Assembly: GCA_015680685.1 (NCBI GenBank)
Contig: MNCI01010128.1
Span: 55,748-119,747, forward strand
Length of the DNA: 64,000 nucleotides
Origin: Gnetum montanum
Lineage: Eukaryota > Streptophyta > Gnetopsida > Gnetales > Gnetaceae
Direction: 5' to 3'
Shown here: piece by piece, positions 12,023-22,699 of the stretch
How positions within the stretch are numbered: position 1 is the stretch's first letter
Layout: every line of letters begins with the position of its first letter
Program-made: the position numbers and the translations under genes
Notes under the pieces: generated by a model
The model's input: the letters and a program-made list of their open reading frames with translations, nothing else
What the model was told of the DNA's origin: nothing
Databases searched by the model: none

Positions 12023-12953
12023 TGATGAGCAGCTAGGTATCCCTATGCCCAACCATGCAAATCACAGGCGTTCACACATGAATCGGTCGAATTCTATAGA
12101 CTGTGAGCACTTAACATACACTAGACCTCTAACCAGCAAAATCCTTTGTTAGAATGGTCATTGTCTTCTCAACCTCACTTTTGACTATCTAGTGGCAATG
12201 GTTAAGTGAGATTGAGGCTTTTCACTTTATCTTTTGGTCTAATTAAGGTATGGAAAGTAAGGAATGCAATATTATATAATCTATGATTATCCTAATCTAT
12301 GTCCTAATTCTTCCTAGCATAAGTATCTGATCCCATCTTTCGTGTACGTCCTAAGCATCACTTAACCACTATTGGGCTACTAGACGTTAAGCATCATTGG
12401 GCTACCAAGCATTGGGTTTCACATTCAAGATGGTCATACTTATGGCTTCTACGAACTATGAATGAGCGATAACAATTACAATAATAATAACATAAACTCA
12501 AATGAATGATTAAAGCTTATAAATATTAAACTATAAATGCATAGAAATGGCTAAGTCCAATTGCTGCAAGGAACTCTTGAAAAGCTCATCTTTATTGTCG
12601 TTCATGCCAATGGGCTTAGGTACATCAGCACTCGAATAAAGAGTCGAACACCTTTCTTACACCTACTGCAAGCACTTGGAAAATATTCTAACTCTCGTAG
12701 AAACAAACTATAAGACCTTCGCTACAACTGACAAAAATGTACCTAAGAGAGGTGGGAGCCCTCTTATTTATACGCTGCAAAAGGTGCCATGTAAATGGGG
12801 CCACATTGACGCATGGAAGGATGCGTCAACAGTGCTATGTCGATGGGGCCACGTATACCGAGTCATGTCGACAGGGCCATGTCGAGGTGGCCACATATAC
12901 GAGGTCCCATATACATGGCCTAGTAGACGTAGCAACCAACAAACACTTCATCA
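12023..12953 (-). repeat. 3' LTR of the Athila-like element
   Basis: A 931-bp direct repeat of 24,748-25,667 with TGATGA...TCATCA ends. On the minus strand it contains a TATA box (TATAAATA, 12,765-12,772) preceded by a cluster of short GGGGCCACGTATAC / CAGGGCCATGTCGAC motifs (12,780-12,930), and an AATAAA signal at 12,591-12,596. Confidence 0.92.
12765..12772 (-). promoter_or_regulatory. LTR TATA box
   Basis: TATAAATA followed by AGAGGGC. The same TATAAATAAGAGG core occurs in the 5' LTR (25,507-25,514) and in the plus-strand LTR at 63.64 kb. The element at 45.43 kb has TATAAATAAGAGG as well. Confidence 0.75.
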
Positions 12954-13203
12954 TACCCTCATGACTAAGTAAAAACTCATCCTCAAGTTCCTCTTACAAT
13001 TTGGAAGGTATGGAATTTTATTTACAACACACATGACTTGACACACACACACATGACACAACATCAGTTTTACCAAGTGCCCTAAGTGTATAGAGAAGGA
13101 CAAATTACAAAAATGGTGGTGTTCAGAGACAAAATTGAACACCCTACCAATCTTGGAGTCTCTGTCATGTAGAAGGATGCAAAAATATTCGGAGAAGATC
13201 ATA

Positions 13204-16050
13204 CCGTCCCTAGGGGTAGTGGTTCCGAAAAACCTTCACCAGCCCCTGGCACATGTGGTGGTGGTGGCATGAATGATGGTTGAACCACAGTAGTTGCAAC
13301 TTCTGGAGGTAGCCAGAAAGCCTCCAAGAGAGCCCTCATTTTTCCTCTTTACTTCTGGGATCATTCACTATCCAAGCAGCTTCACTGATGTGTGGGAACT
13401 GGAACCTCCCAAGGGCATGGCAGTGCTGGGAAGAGTTCTTTCAAGTTGATGAACCAAGCTATGAACTTTTTATGTTCGATGTCGAACACTCAAATTGATG
13501 TTTGCAGCTTCTGGTCATCATTCATTTAGTGGGCCAAGTTCTCCACGACCACATGTTGTCCTCCAAAACTAGTGCAAAGAACCTCAAGTTCTGCATTTGT
13601 TGTTTCCAGTTTCTACTTTGTCACTTTATGCGCTTGGAACTCACCCTCGTATAAAGAATACGAGGTAGCCACTTGCTTCTCCAAATCGGACCATGGTCTC
13701 CCAGCTATGAGCATAGCCAGGTTTGTGTAACGAAGGTTGGCAAGCTTCATATATTCTATCATTTCTTCAATCTGTAGCTCCTTGAGACATATTTCAGCTT
13801 GATTGTAGGCATTCAACCCATCAAAGATAGGTTATCATACTTCGCCTCCTTCTTGGAGCTGCTGGATCGCTTGGTTCAACTTGGCCTTTTCGACTTGAAT
13901 TTGCTTTTCATTTACTTCTTTTTGCAGTCCCACTTGGTCCCTATAATGATTCTTGATTTTTTCAAATTTCAGGGTCTCATTCTTCCAAGTAGCAACTTCG
14001 ATGGTAAATTTCTGTTGCAAGGTTCGAACCTCCTCCATGGAAAAAATTCAGTTCTTAGCAGCCAACCTTCTTACATCAGCACTCACCTTGGCTAGCTCTT
14101 CCTATTGTTGGTAAATAAAATTTTTCATGTGCTCATTTTTAGCACCAACATTCCGCAGGCGATGGACATCTATGGTCAACTTGACATTTTCCTGGCGAAC
14201 CTCTGCCATGTCCTTTTCAAAATGATATGTCCATGCATCCGCTAAGGCCTTATCAAAGATCGGCAACTCTCGCTCATCCTCAACTATTTGAAGTTTAACC
14301 TGAAGCTATTGAAAAGATCCATCTCTAGAGAGCTCACGATTAAGGAGAGCAGGATTGGCAAGTTGGGCTCTTAACTAGGCAACTTCCATTGCCAAGCACT
14401 GACAAGTGGCTTGAGCAACTTCAATTTACCCTTCCAAAACAATGCTCTTTCCCCTTGCCAAAAGTAGCTTTGACTGGGTTGCAGTTATGTTATCCGAAAG
14501 GTCAAAGAAATCCAAAAGTAGTTGCCCAGTTCCCACCAGTTGGTCCAACAGTTCTTCATTTTGTGCTGCATCAATCCTACTACATGAAGTTTTGGCAGAT
14601 TCTTGTACATCTTGAAGCTCATGTACATCTAGTACAGGTGCCACCGATGCATTGAGAATCATAGCAATTGTATCAGCAACCACTTTAGCCGTAATCTCCT
14701 ATCCTTGGTGCTACATCACTAGGACTGTCACACCTTTACCATCCTCCAAGTGTACCAAGAAGGTAGTAGCATTCCCTGAAATTTCAAGAAATAGCTATTG
14801 GGTTGATACTGTTACCTCTTGAATGCTAGGATTTGTTCTTGCTGGCACTTGTGTTCGGGTGACGGAGAACATCGGCCCTACTCTTTCTAACAAATTGACT
14901 GATCAAGCCACTTGCTCCAGGTGGCTCATTGCAAGGCGATAAACTAAAGGGTCTTCCCCTCCACCAGTCTTGCTAAATTGCTCTTGCTAACTCAAGAGTG
15001 ATTGTTAGATTTCATGGATGTGTTCTGCGATAGTTTGTGAACCCAACCTTGTTGTTTGTGCAGGTGGTGGAGGTGGTTGCTACTCTTCCTCCATCTATGT
15101 AGTGGCAGGAGTCCTATCTTTCATCATTTCACATCATGAGGCAATCGAGGTATGTCGAATTGTATCATTGGCATAGCATGCTATCCTTGCTCGTTTGCAC
15201 AATTTTCTGATTAGGGAGGGGAAGGGAAGAGCTTGTCTTCCATGTTCGCTTTTAGCAAATGTCTTTTCAATTTCCAAGAATATTAACTATGGAAGACTCA
15301 TTGGAAATTTACCACTTAAGAAAGCATAGGCATGAGAAAAGAAGGCCGTGATTTTACTGGGTCTTATCATTGGGTTTAGATGATAATACGTGATCTTGGA
15401 ATATACCCTCTCTACGGTGGTTAAGGTGCTGAACTCCTTGCGATCTACCCCATAGCACCACCAGATCCACTCCCCTTTACCTTAGGGTCTGCTTGTTTTA
15501 GGATCTTTGCCACATCTACTCCAGTCTCTAGCAACCCCAGAACTTATACTATAGCCTCTATAGAGTAAGAGACATATATGTCCTTGATTCTTACCCTGGA
15601 CCCCGGTTGCCGATTTGTCCAGAAGAGATAGGTCTCTCCTAAGTACCATTCACCACTGGTCGTGATGATTGGCCATATCGTAGAGTTTTGCAGTTGAAGC
15701 CTCACATCTTCTAGTGCGTTTTTGAGAAATGGTCCAAAGCTTAGCTCCTGGAGGACCATCCATCGCACTTCTCGTGGCTTAGTAGCATCAAGGCAGGCTT
15801 GAGTTAGGGTGACTTCAAGCCGTGGTGCTATCCTCAAAGTTTCATCTCCCTATGATTCCTCGCTGGGCATATCTTCTTCGGGAATCTAATGGATAGATTC
15901 CACATCAGGTCCTTCATGGAGGGGGCCAGTAGCATGAGAGCCCTCCACATGCTCTGGTTTTTACATGCCTCATCCCCTTCCTATTTGTGGACACTTGTCC
16001 CTCAGTTGTGATGGTCCTTCGCCCCTTGGATGCCTTGGTTTTGGTGCCAT
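13204..16050 (-). pseudogene. Third ORF of the Athila-like element: plant-transposon-type N-terminal domain plus coiled coil
   Basis: The frame starts at an ATG at 16,050 (MAPKPRHPRG), directly after TTGTAG, which looks like a splice acceptor. It can be followed for about 950 codons with many TAG/TAA/TGA stops and one frameshift near 15,470. The first part (16,050-15,150) includes a WCYGVDRKEF segment and a FPSLIRKLCKRARI segment, which resemble the 'putative plant transposon protein' domain carried by many plant gypsy elements. From about 14,680 to 13,610 the protein is rich in Glu, Lys, Gln and Leu with heptad-like spacing (for example KVSADVRRLAAKN), indicating a long coiled coil. The C-terminus is proline-rich and ends near 13,204. 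It occupies the position of the env-like ORF of Athila, but I see no signal peptide or membrane segment. Function unknown. Confidence 0.65.
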
Positions 16051-16589
16051 CTACAATCAAACATAACCATCCATTAGATTGTGCATAAGTAGCTCAAAAT
16101 GGTCCTTATACACCTTCTCAGTTTAACTAAGTTATGTTGTTGGCATGGGCATTAAATCCTCCAAAGTGTTAATTCATGGGTTAGAGCCGACAACAACAAG
16201 GGATAAGTTGGAGTTTAAATGATTATTTTCGTTTCATCCCTTAAAGGTGTGAAGTCTTAATTAATTGGCTAATTAGTTAGTTAATTAATTAATTACACAT
16301 AATGGTCCTTCACCCATTGGATGCCTCGATTTGGGTGCCATCTGTAATCAAACATAACCACCCATTAGACTGTGCATAAGTAGCTCAAAATGGTCCTTAT
16401 ACACCTTCTTAGTTCGACTAAGTTATGTTGTTGGCATGGGCATTAAATCCCCCAGAGTGTTAATTCATGGGTTAGAGCCGAAAATAAGAGATGGGTTGGA
16501 GTTTAAATGGTTGTTTTCATTTCATCCCTTAAAGGTGCAAAGTCTTAATTAATTGACTAATTAGTTAATTAATTAATTAATTACACATA
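16011..16589. repeat. Tandem duplication, 2 x about 290 bp
   Basis: Copy 1 is 16,011-16,301 and copy 2 is 16,302-16,589. Both begin ATGGTCCTTC and end in a run of TTAA units followed by TTACACATA. Each copy contains the start of the third ORF on the minus strand (ATGGCACC at 16,050 and at 16,341) with an upstream TTGTAG or TTACAG. The copies are very similar, so the duplication is younger than much of the decay around it. Confidence 0.9.
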
Positions 16590-16596
16590 GACTTCA

Positions 16597-16609
16597 CCCC
16601 CCCCCCCCC
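16597..16609. repeat. C13 homopolymer (G13 on the element strand)
   Basis: Thirteen consecutive C on the plus strand at the edge of the tandem duplication. On the minus strand it reads G13 followed by TGAAG, which looks like a polypurine tract followed by an LTR-type TG. No LTR is recognisable beyond it. Confidence 0.8.
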
Positions 16610-16764
16610 ATGAGAAAGAGCATACCTTCGGTTGCTTAAAAGGGCAAGGACTAGGTGATGCGAACATGTGATGGAATGGAGGTGCTTGGGAAGAAGTTGG
16701 GTAGAAAAAATGGCAAAATCTCCCTCCAATTTGTTTGCAAAATGATGAAATTTGAAAGCACAAT

Positions 16765-16870
16765 GGGCACATATATAGGGGTTGGGCGCTACATTGACGG
16801 GGCCATGTATACATAGGGGGCTACGTATACAGGGCCTTATATACATAGGGGGTTGCACCTGTTGACCAGT
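16765..16870 (-). promoter_or_regulatory. Internal LTR-promoter-like module upstream of the third ORF
   Basis: On the minus strand, a cluster of GGGGCTACGTATACAG / GGGGCCATGTATACAT motifs (16,795-16,865) is followed by TATATA (16,770-16,778). This has the same build as the U3-TATA region of the element's own LTRs, where GGGGCCACGTATAC motifs precede TATAAATA. It lies about 0.7 kb upstream of the third ORF in the direction of transcription and could serve as its own promoter. That function is inference. Confidence 0.4.
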
Positions 16871-18490
16871 GTTGACCATCCTGAAAAGATGAATTTAAAA
16901 CACCAAATTGGGGCGGTTGAAGAGCATGAGAGATCTAGAACATGGCTGAGGACAAGAGGAAGGAAAGTTGAGCTAGTCAAAGAGTCAAAAGTAGGAAAAT
17001 ATGGTCAGAAAGAACTCTGCAGAGAGGAAATCGAGTGATGGAACCTTGAAAACAATCAACCATGAAATCAAAAGGATGGAAGACTAACAAGTAGGGCCAA
17101 GAATATGTAAGTGGGTCCTCCCCATAGTAGGCAATAGCCTTAATAGCCTCTGCATATCCTCAACACTGGGGTTCGTGGACCTTGGGGTTAAGAAATGGTG
17201 CTCGCAAGTTAATACTCCTACCCAAGAGATCCTACAAAGGCATAGTTAGTACACAGAAATCATGACAAACTTCCAAAGCATAAGATGGGTAGTGAGGTGA
17301 GTTTGGGAGAGAAATAGATGAGAGAGAGATGAGAGGAGTGGAATTCCAGTTGTTGGTCACGTGAAACCCCACGTGAAGTTGTGGTTAAGTGACCCGGTAG
17401 GACCGTTCCTAAGTTCAGACCCAAAACCAACCACATATAGTGACCTTGCAGCAACAGGCGAAGCCCCATCCATCCACCAAGTGTTAGAGTGCACCCATAG
17501 GAAACCACCACTCCAAGAAGCGTGAGAGGAAGGAAGTAAAATAGGACTAAGTTAGAGGGGACAAAGTGAGTCCACAACTTATTTTGGTGGCTATGAAAGG
17601 TGGTCTGAGGGGTGTTCTTTGAATTCCCACATAGTTATGATTTTATTTTGTTCATTTTCCTATTATTTCGTGGGATCCACACCATGCAAAGACCCATGCT
17701 TGTTTGCATGCATTCAACCAAGGGGTGTGCTTTGAATCCTCATGTTTTTTTTTTTGAATTTTTTTGATGAGGACCACACCATGCAAGGTCAAACTGCCCA
17801 GTGACTTCCTTGTAGATAAGGACGTGGAGTGGTAAGAAATCTGTGAGGACACATCAGCAACCCCAGGAATAGGAGAGTGTGACGAATGTTTCATTTCCCT
17901 TGAAGTCACACCCGATTCAAATCATTGGATCATCCCCAAGTCTAGGAACTACACAAGTCACACATTAATTATAATTTTTTTAAGTGGAGGGGTTGCATGT
18001 TTCCAAAGGAAGGAAAACCATGGAGTGGGTGGATGGGTGGATGATGTGGACTCACTGTTGATTCTATGAGATGAGAAATAGATGTAAAGTCCAAAGACAA
18101 AAATGTGAGGGTGGGAACGAGATAACGAGATGAACTATTGTACACAACCCATCGCAATGAAAGCCATCCATGCTAGACACCTAATGAAAATAAGACAATC
18201 TTATCAGCAAACAATGGAAAATTAAACACACATATACTTATAGATAAACAACAACAAAGAAATGGAAAAATAACTAAAGAAAGGAGAAAATTAACAAGAA
18301 TTGGAAAATGTATGAGCGATGTTGAGAAACAAAAAGTGTAAAACAAAAAATTCCAAAAAGGGTTGAGGGGTGTAGTGGAATGGATTAGCATGGGTGACAG
18401 TATCTCCCACAACTAGGCAAAAAGGAGGAGACATGAAATATGGAGCAAGGCTATCTTGGTGATGATGAGGTGGTATCACTGGTTGAGTGG
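16870..18490 (-). other. Non-coding spacer between integrase and third ORF
   Basis: No supportable ORF apart from a 105-codon hydrophobic frame (17,260-17,577, minus). The segment 17,100-17,520 has a counterpart at 38,335-38,760 in the second Athila-like element (shared words: GTGGGTCCTCCCCA, AGTGACCTTGCA), so it belongs to the element family. Confidence 0.5.
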
Positions 18491-19700
18491 AGTTCACAGA
18501 AAGGATTTAGTTGTTGTTGGTTGACCAAATATGTTCTTGTGGGATCTTCATGTTTGTGGATAAGCAAGGCCTTGGATGGAAAGGTTTCAGAGAAAATGTA
18601 AGGTCCCTCCCATAGTGTTTGAAACTTGGTCAGTTGAGATACATGTGAGAAGTTTTAATACAACACCTTGTCTCCACATCGAAATGTGACCTTCTGAATC
18701 CTAAGGTCATGTCATTTTTTATTGTAGGCCTTGTGGATCTCATTTGAAGATAGGGCCACTAATCAATTCTCATCTAGCACACTTAAGCTGATAAGGTGTT
18801 CACGTTGTGCTAGTGGTAGGTCAAGGCCTAAGTCACTGGTTATGAATAGTGTCCAAAGTTTTTCCTGGATTGGAAGTTTAGGTAACTTTTTGTACACTAA
18901 CTCATAAGGAGAGTACCCTATAGGAAGTTTCCAGGTGGAGTGATAAGCCCATAGGGCATCGTTGAGTTTGGTGCTCCAATCTCTCCTATATTTGCTGATG
19001 GTTCGAGTAAGGATCCGAGTGATCTCCCTATTGGTGACTCTAGCCTACCCATTGGATTGGGGGTGGTAAGGTGTTGTAAATTTATGGGTAACCCCCAAGT
19101 GTTGCATGAGTTTTTGAAAAGTGAAACTCATGAAATGAGTGCCATTATCTGAGATGAGTGCACATGGCATTCCAAACCTGTTGACAATTTTTTGTTTGAC
19201 AAATCATGCTGCGGTGTTTCAAGAACAGTCGACGATGACGGCCACCTCCGCCCACTTCATGTAGTAGTCCACAGCTATGATGATGTATGCCTTTCTATTG
19301 GATAGGGGTGTGATGGGCCCCATGAAGTCGATGCCCCAAATGTCGAAGGGCTCCAGTGGCTAGATCCACTATTGAGGTCTCTCCAACTGTGCATTCATCC
19401 CACAGTCTCTCTAGCATCATTCACAGGAGTGGGCAAACCATTATGCGTCCCTGAAGATCATAGGCCAATAATATCCTGTAAGCAGGATCTTAATGGCAGT
19501 GTGGCATCTAGCATAGTAGCCCCCACAAGGGCCCTCATGAGCATCTTGGAGGATGTGCAGCATATCATCATCAAGGACACACCATCAAACCAGGCCATCT
19601 ATGCACACCTTATAAAGGTGGCCATTAATTTCCATGAAGTGCTTGGCCTTATGGATAAATTTCTGTTTCTGCCAATGGTTCCACTCCTTGGGCAATTCTT
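18490..19700 (-). pseudogene. Integrase, Athila-like element
   Basis: The minus strand encodes a zinc-binding N-terminus (HEGPCGGYYARCH, then GYYWP), a catalytic core with WGIDFMG (first Asp) and LISDNGTHF (second Asp), the HPQSNG segment, and a C-terminal domain ending near 18,520 (KLWTLF, GDKVLY, LWEGPY). Damage is clear: the second His of the HHCC motif is Tyr, several Trp/Gln codons are stops, and the position of the catalytic Glu after HPQSNG reads Arg after a stop. The enzyme is inactive. Confidence 0.85.
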
Positions 19701-20300
19701 GAGTGGCGAGGTAGGTAAGGATGTGGTTGAACCAATTGGATTCCTTGGACACCTGCAAAGCGACCGCACCCATGAAGAGGAGTTCATCTAGAAATTGGTC
19801 AGAGAGGGGATCCTCCTCTTCTGCATCATCCCATCGCAACTGAGACAAGTGGTTAGCAACCACATTCTAGGTCCCCTTCCGATCTACCATGGTAAGATCA
19901 AATTCTTGAAGAATCACCAACCACCAGATGATGCAGGGGCTCACTATTGGTTTGTTCATCAGGAACCGAATAGCACTGTGATCAGTATGCATGAACACCT
20001 TGTATCCAAGCACATAGTGTCAAAATTTTTCCAAGGTGAACACCACCACCATCAACCCCTTTTTAGTGGTGGTGTAGTTAAGCTGAGCACCCACAATGCT
20101 ACGACTTGCATAGTGGATATAGTATAGATGTTTTTGATCATCACACTATGTAAGCATGGCTCCCAAGGCATAATTAGATGCATCCATCATGATGTGGAAG
20201 GGTCTGGACCAATCAGGTGCCCATAGAACTAGAGTCTCTACGAGTTTTTTTTTAAGCAATTGGAATGTAGATTCACATTCCTTGGTCTAGATGAACAGAG
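19585..20300 (-). pseudogene. RNase H and RNase H-integrase linker, Athila-like element
   Basis: The RNase H part shows a DASNYALGA-type first aspartate segment near 20,180, then YKVFMHTDHSAIRFLMNKP (about 19,950-20,010) and the terminal NVVANHLSQL (about 19,835-19,865). The open linker 19,863-19,585 leads into the integrase. Compared with element 2 (40,443-40,664) the order and spacing are the same. In-frame stops are present between the conserved blocks. Confidence 0.8.
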
Positions 20301-20559
20301 CATCTTTCTTTGTGAGTTCTACCAATGACTTGGCAATCTTTGAAAAATTTCTAATGAAGTGTCGGTAGTAACCAGTATGGCCAAGGAATTACCACACATC
20401 TTTTACAATGCTTGGTTGTTGGGTGATTCCTTGGATGACCCTGATCTTTTCAGTATCCATGCTAATCCCTATCTGAGAGATACAATGCCCCAACACAATG
20501 CCTCCTTGGACCATCAAATGGCTTTTTTGCTAATTGAGCAACAAAATAGTGTCTACACA

Positions 20560-21408
20560 CCTTTTCAAAACTTGCTCAAGGTGGTCCAAGGCTTTCTCAA
20601 ATGTGGCCTCATAGGTAGAGAAGTCATCCATGAAGACCTCTACCCCATTGCCAATCTTCTACTAGAAGATGCTGAGGACAAGGCGTTGGAAAGTGGCAGG
20701 CACATTGCACAAGCCAAAAGGCATCTTCCTGTATGCGAAAGTTCCCCATGGACTTGTGAAAGTTATTTTGGCATGGTCCTCTGGTGCAATTTTTATTTGG
20801 TTATAGCCACTATAACCATCCAAAAAGTTGTAATAACGGTGCCCTTCAATGGCATCCAACACTTGATCCACAAATGGGAGTGGAAAGTGATCCTTAAAGG
20901 TAGCCATGTTGAGTAATTAAAAATATATAAAAACCCTCCATTTACCATCCTTCTTTGGCACAATAATGAGTGGGCTAACCCATTCACTATCGACGATGGA
21001 ATAGATGAACCCTGCCTTGAGCAACTGTTCAATTTCATCTTTGATGACTTGCTTCAATTTGGGTTTCAACCATCTTTGTAGTTGATGTCGTGGCTTCATG
21101 GAGGGGTCAATATAGATCTGATGTTGGCAAACCCTAGGATCAACTTCGATTAACTCAAGATATGACCATGCAAACGTAGCATCCCATTTTTTCATCAGCT
21201 TTAGCAACTTTTTCTTTTGTTCAAGAGCAAGGGTGGAATTGATAATTACCAGTTTCCCATTTTGCAAAAATGCATATTCTAAGTGGGTCAGTAAATACTT
21301 GAGCTCTAAGGGCTCTTGCTTGAAGCTCTCAGAGATTTGCAACTTTCCCCAATCATCATGATCATCAATAGTGGAGACTTGTTGATGAACCTCTTCCATT
21401 TCATCCAT
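20560..21408 (-). pseudogene. Reverse transcriptase, Athila-like element
   Basis: Two open blocks (21,408-20,917 and 20,907-20,662) encode the fingers and palm. They show WDATFAWSY, KDEIEQLLKAGFIY, SEWVSPLIIVPKKDGKWRV, DGYSGYNQI and MPFGLCNVPATFQRLVLSIF. The catalytic box FMDDF is intact near 20,612-20,626. A frame break at about 20,910 and stops after LSIF show that it is a pseudogene. The domain follows the protease directly, as in other gag-pol genes. Confidence 0.88.
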
Positions 21409-21525
21409 GCTCTCTACATAGGCTCATACAAGCCCCTCATATGGTTCCATGCATAATGTGCTGCTAGCAGGATCAGCTATTAGCCATTGATTACCCTCTT
21501 GTTTTGTGACTGCTGCGTATAGGCA

Positions 21526-22038
21526 CTATTGAACTGGTGATTCTTTGGTATATTGACTACATGCTTGAATGGATGTCTGCTTAGCAGACCATAATTGCTG
21601 CACACAGTTACACCTTGAGTCACTGTATGTGATGCATGGAACGTACTTCTTCTCAATCTTTCCAAAAGGATTTTCCTTTGAAATGTCAAGGGAAAGATCT
21701 CGAAGTCCTAGTCTTGCATCCACCATGCTTATCCAGGCCCTCCGCATTATGATTGGGAAGTTCCCCTTGCAATTTTCAACATGAATGACAAGGAAATCAG
21801 CAGGGTAGGACCATCCAAAAATGGTGGTCACAATGTCTTCCATTAATCCCAAAGGAATAGTGATGGACTGGTCTGCTAGTTCACGCTGAATGTGTCTCTT
21901 CATTAACAAGGACAGCTTCCAGTTCTTGTACATGTCATGAGAAATCAAACTGACTTCTGATCCTAAATCTAGAATGGCTTTACATGGCTCATTTCCTACC
22001 ACCTGAAGATAGATGAGGGGACTTCCTAGATTAATCAA
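21526..22038 (-). pseudogene. Aspartic protease, Athila-like element
   Basis: A 170-codon open segment. Residues about 15-30 read CKAILDLGSEVSLIS, the DLG-type active site usual in plant Athila elements. Later there are a flap-like region (ITIPLGLMEDI) and FLVIHVENCKGNFPIIMRRAWI, which corresponds to the C-terminal ILGRPWL block. The segment lies between gag and RT on the same strand. It is one of the least damaged parts of the element. Confidence 0.8.
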
Positions 22039-22699
22039 TTTCTAGGGAAGGTGACCTGCCTTTATCCAGTCAGTCATGGCATGTGTGAGCATGACCATTT
22101 ATACATTGGAGGGCATTTGGTTTGAAGGTTGCTTGAGCGGTGGAATAGTGGAGGTGGTTTGAAGTTCAGAGGCACTGGCCACAGGTGTATGTAAGGGTAT
22201 GTTTAGATTATTGGGCCAAAAAAGGATATTTTTGTGCTTTGGGTTCTAGTCCACTCGGCTGAGGTGTCGGTTATAGGTTGACAACCCTCATAGCATTTCA
22301 TTGTTGTGGCTATGGAGGTATCTCCTCCTACATAGGTGAAGTAGGTGGTAGTTGAGTGGAATGTTGTTGAGAAGGAGTGGTAGGAGAAGGTGATGGAGGA
22401 TAGTAGAGATGTGGGCTTTCCACCCTAGGTGATGGAGATTGTCGTCAGAAATATTTTGGGGATGGTAATAATTCTAAAATGTGGCATGACTAGAAAAGTC
22501 CCGTGGAGAGACTGGTTGCTAAACGTAGTACCCATAAGGATCTAGTTGTCGGTAAGGGTACTGCTGCCTTGGAGGTGGCATCCCCCACGCTTGTGGGTGC
22601 TACCATTGCTGGAAGTATTCATACAGTTGTAGTGGAATTCCACTTCGATAATACCCTTGCTGCTGTTGGTGGAACTGCCTGGGATTGCCTTGTGGGTAA

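Noticed and set aside
14021-14030. GGTTCGAACC, a tRNA T-loop-like word
   Set aside because: No cloverleaf can be built around it and it lies within the coiled-coil ORF.
16597-16609. G13 tract followed by TGAAG, considered as an internal polypurine tract with an LTR start
   Set aside because: No LTR sequence follows and the element's own 3' LTR lies elsewhere; kept only as a homopolymer.
17260-17577. 105-codon hydrophobic minus-strand ORF, considered as an env-like membrane protein
   Set aside because: The homologous segment in the second element (38.5-38.8 kb) is not open and alignment looks like conserved non-coding DNA; evidence is too weak.
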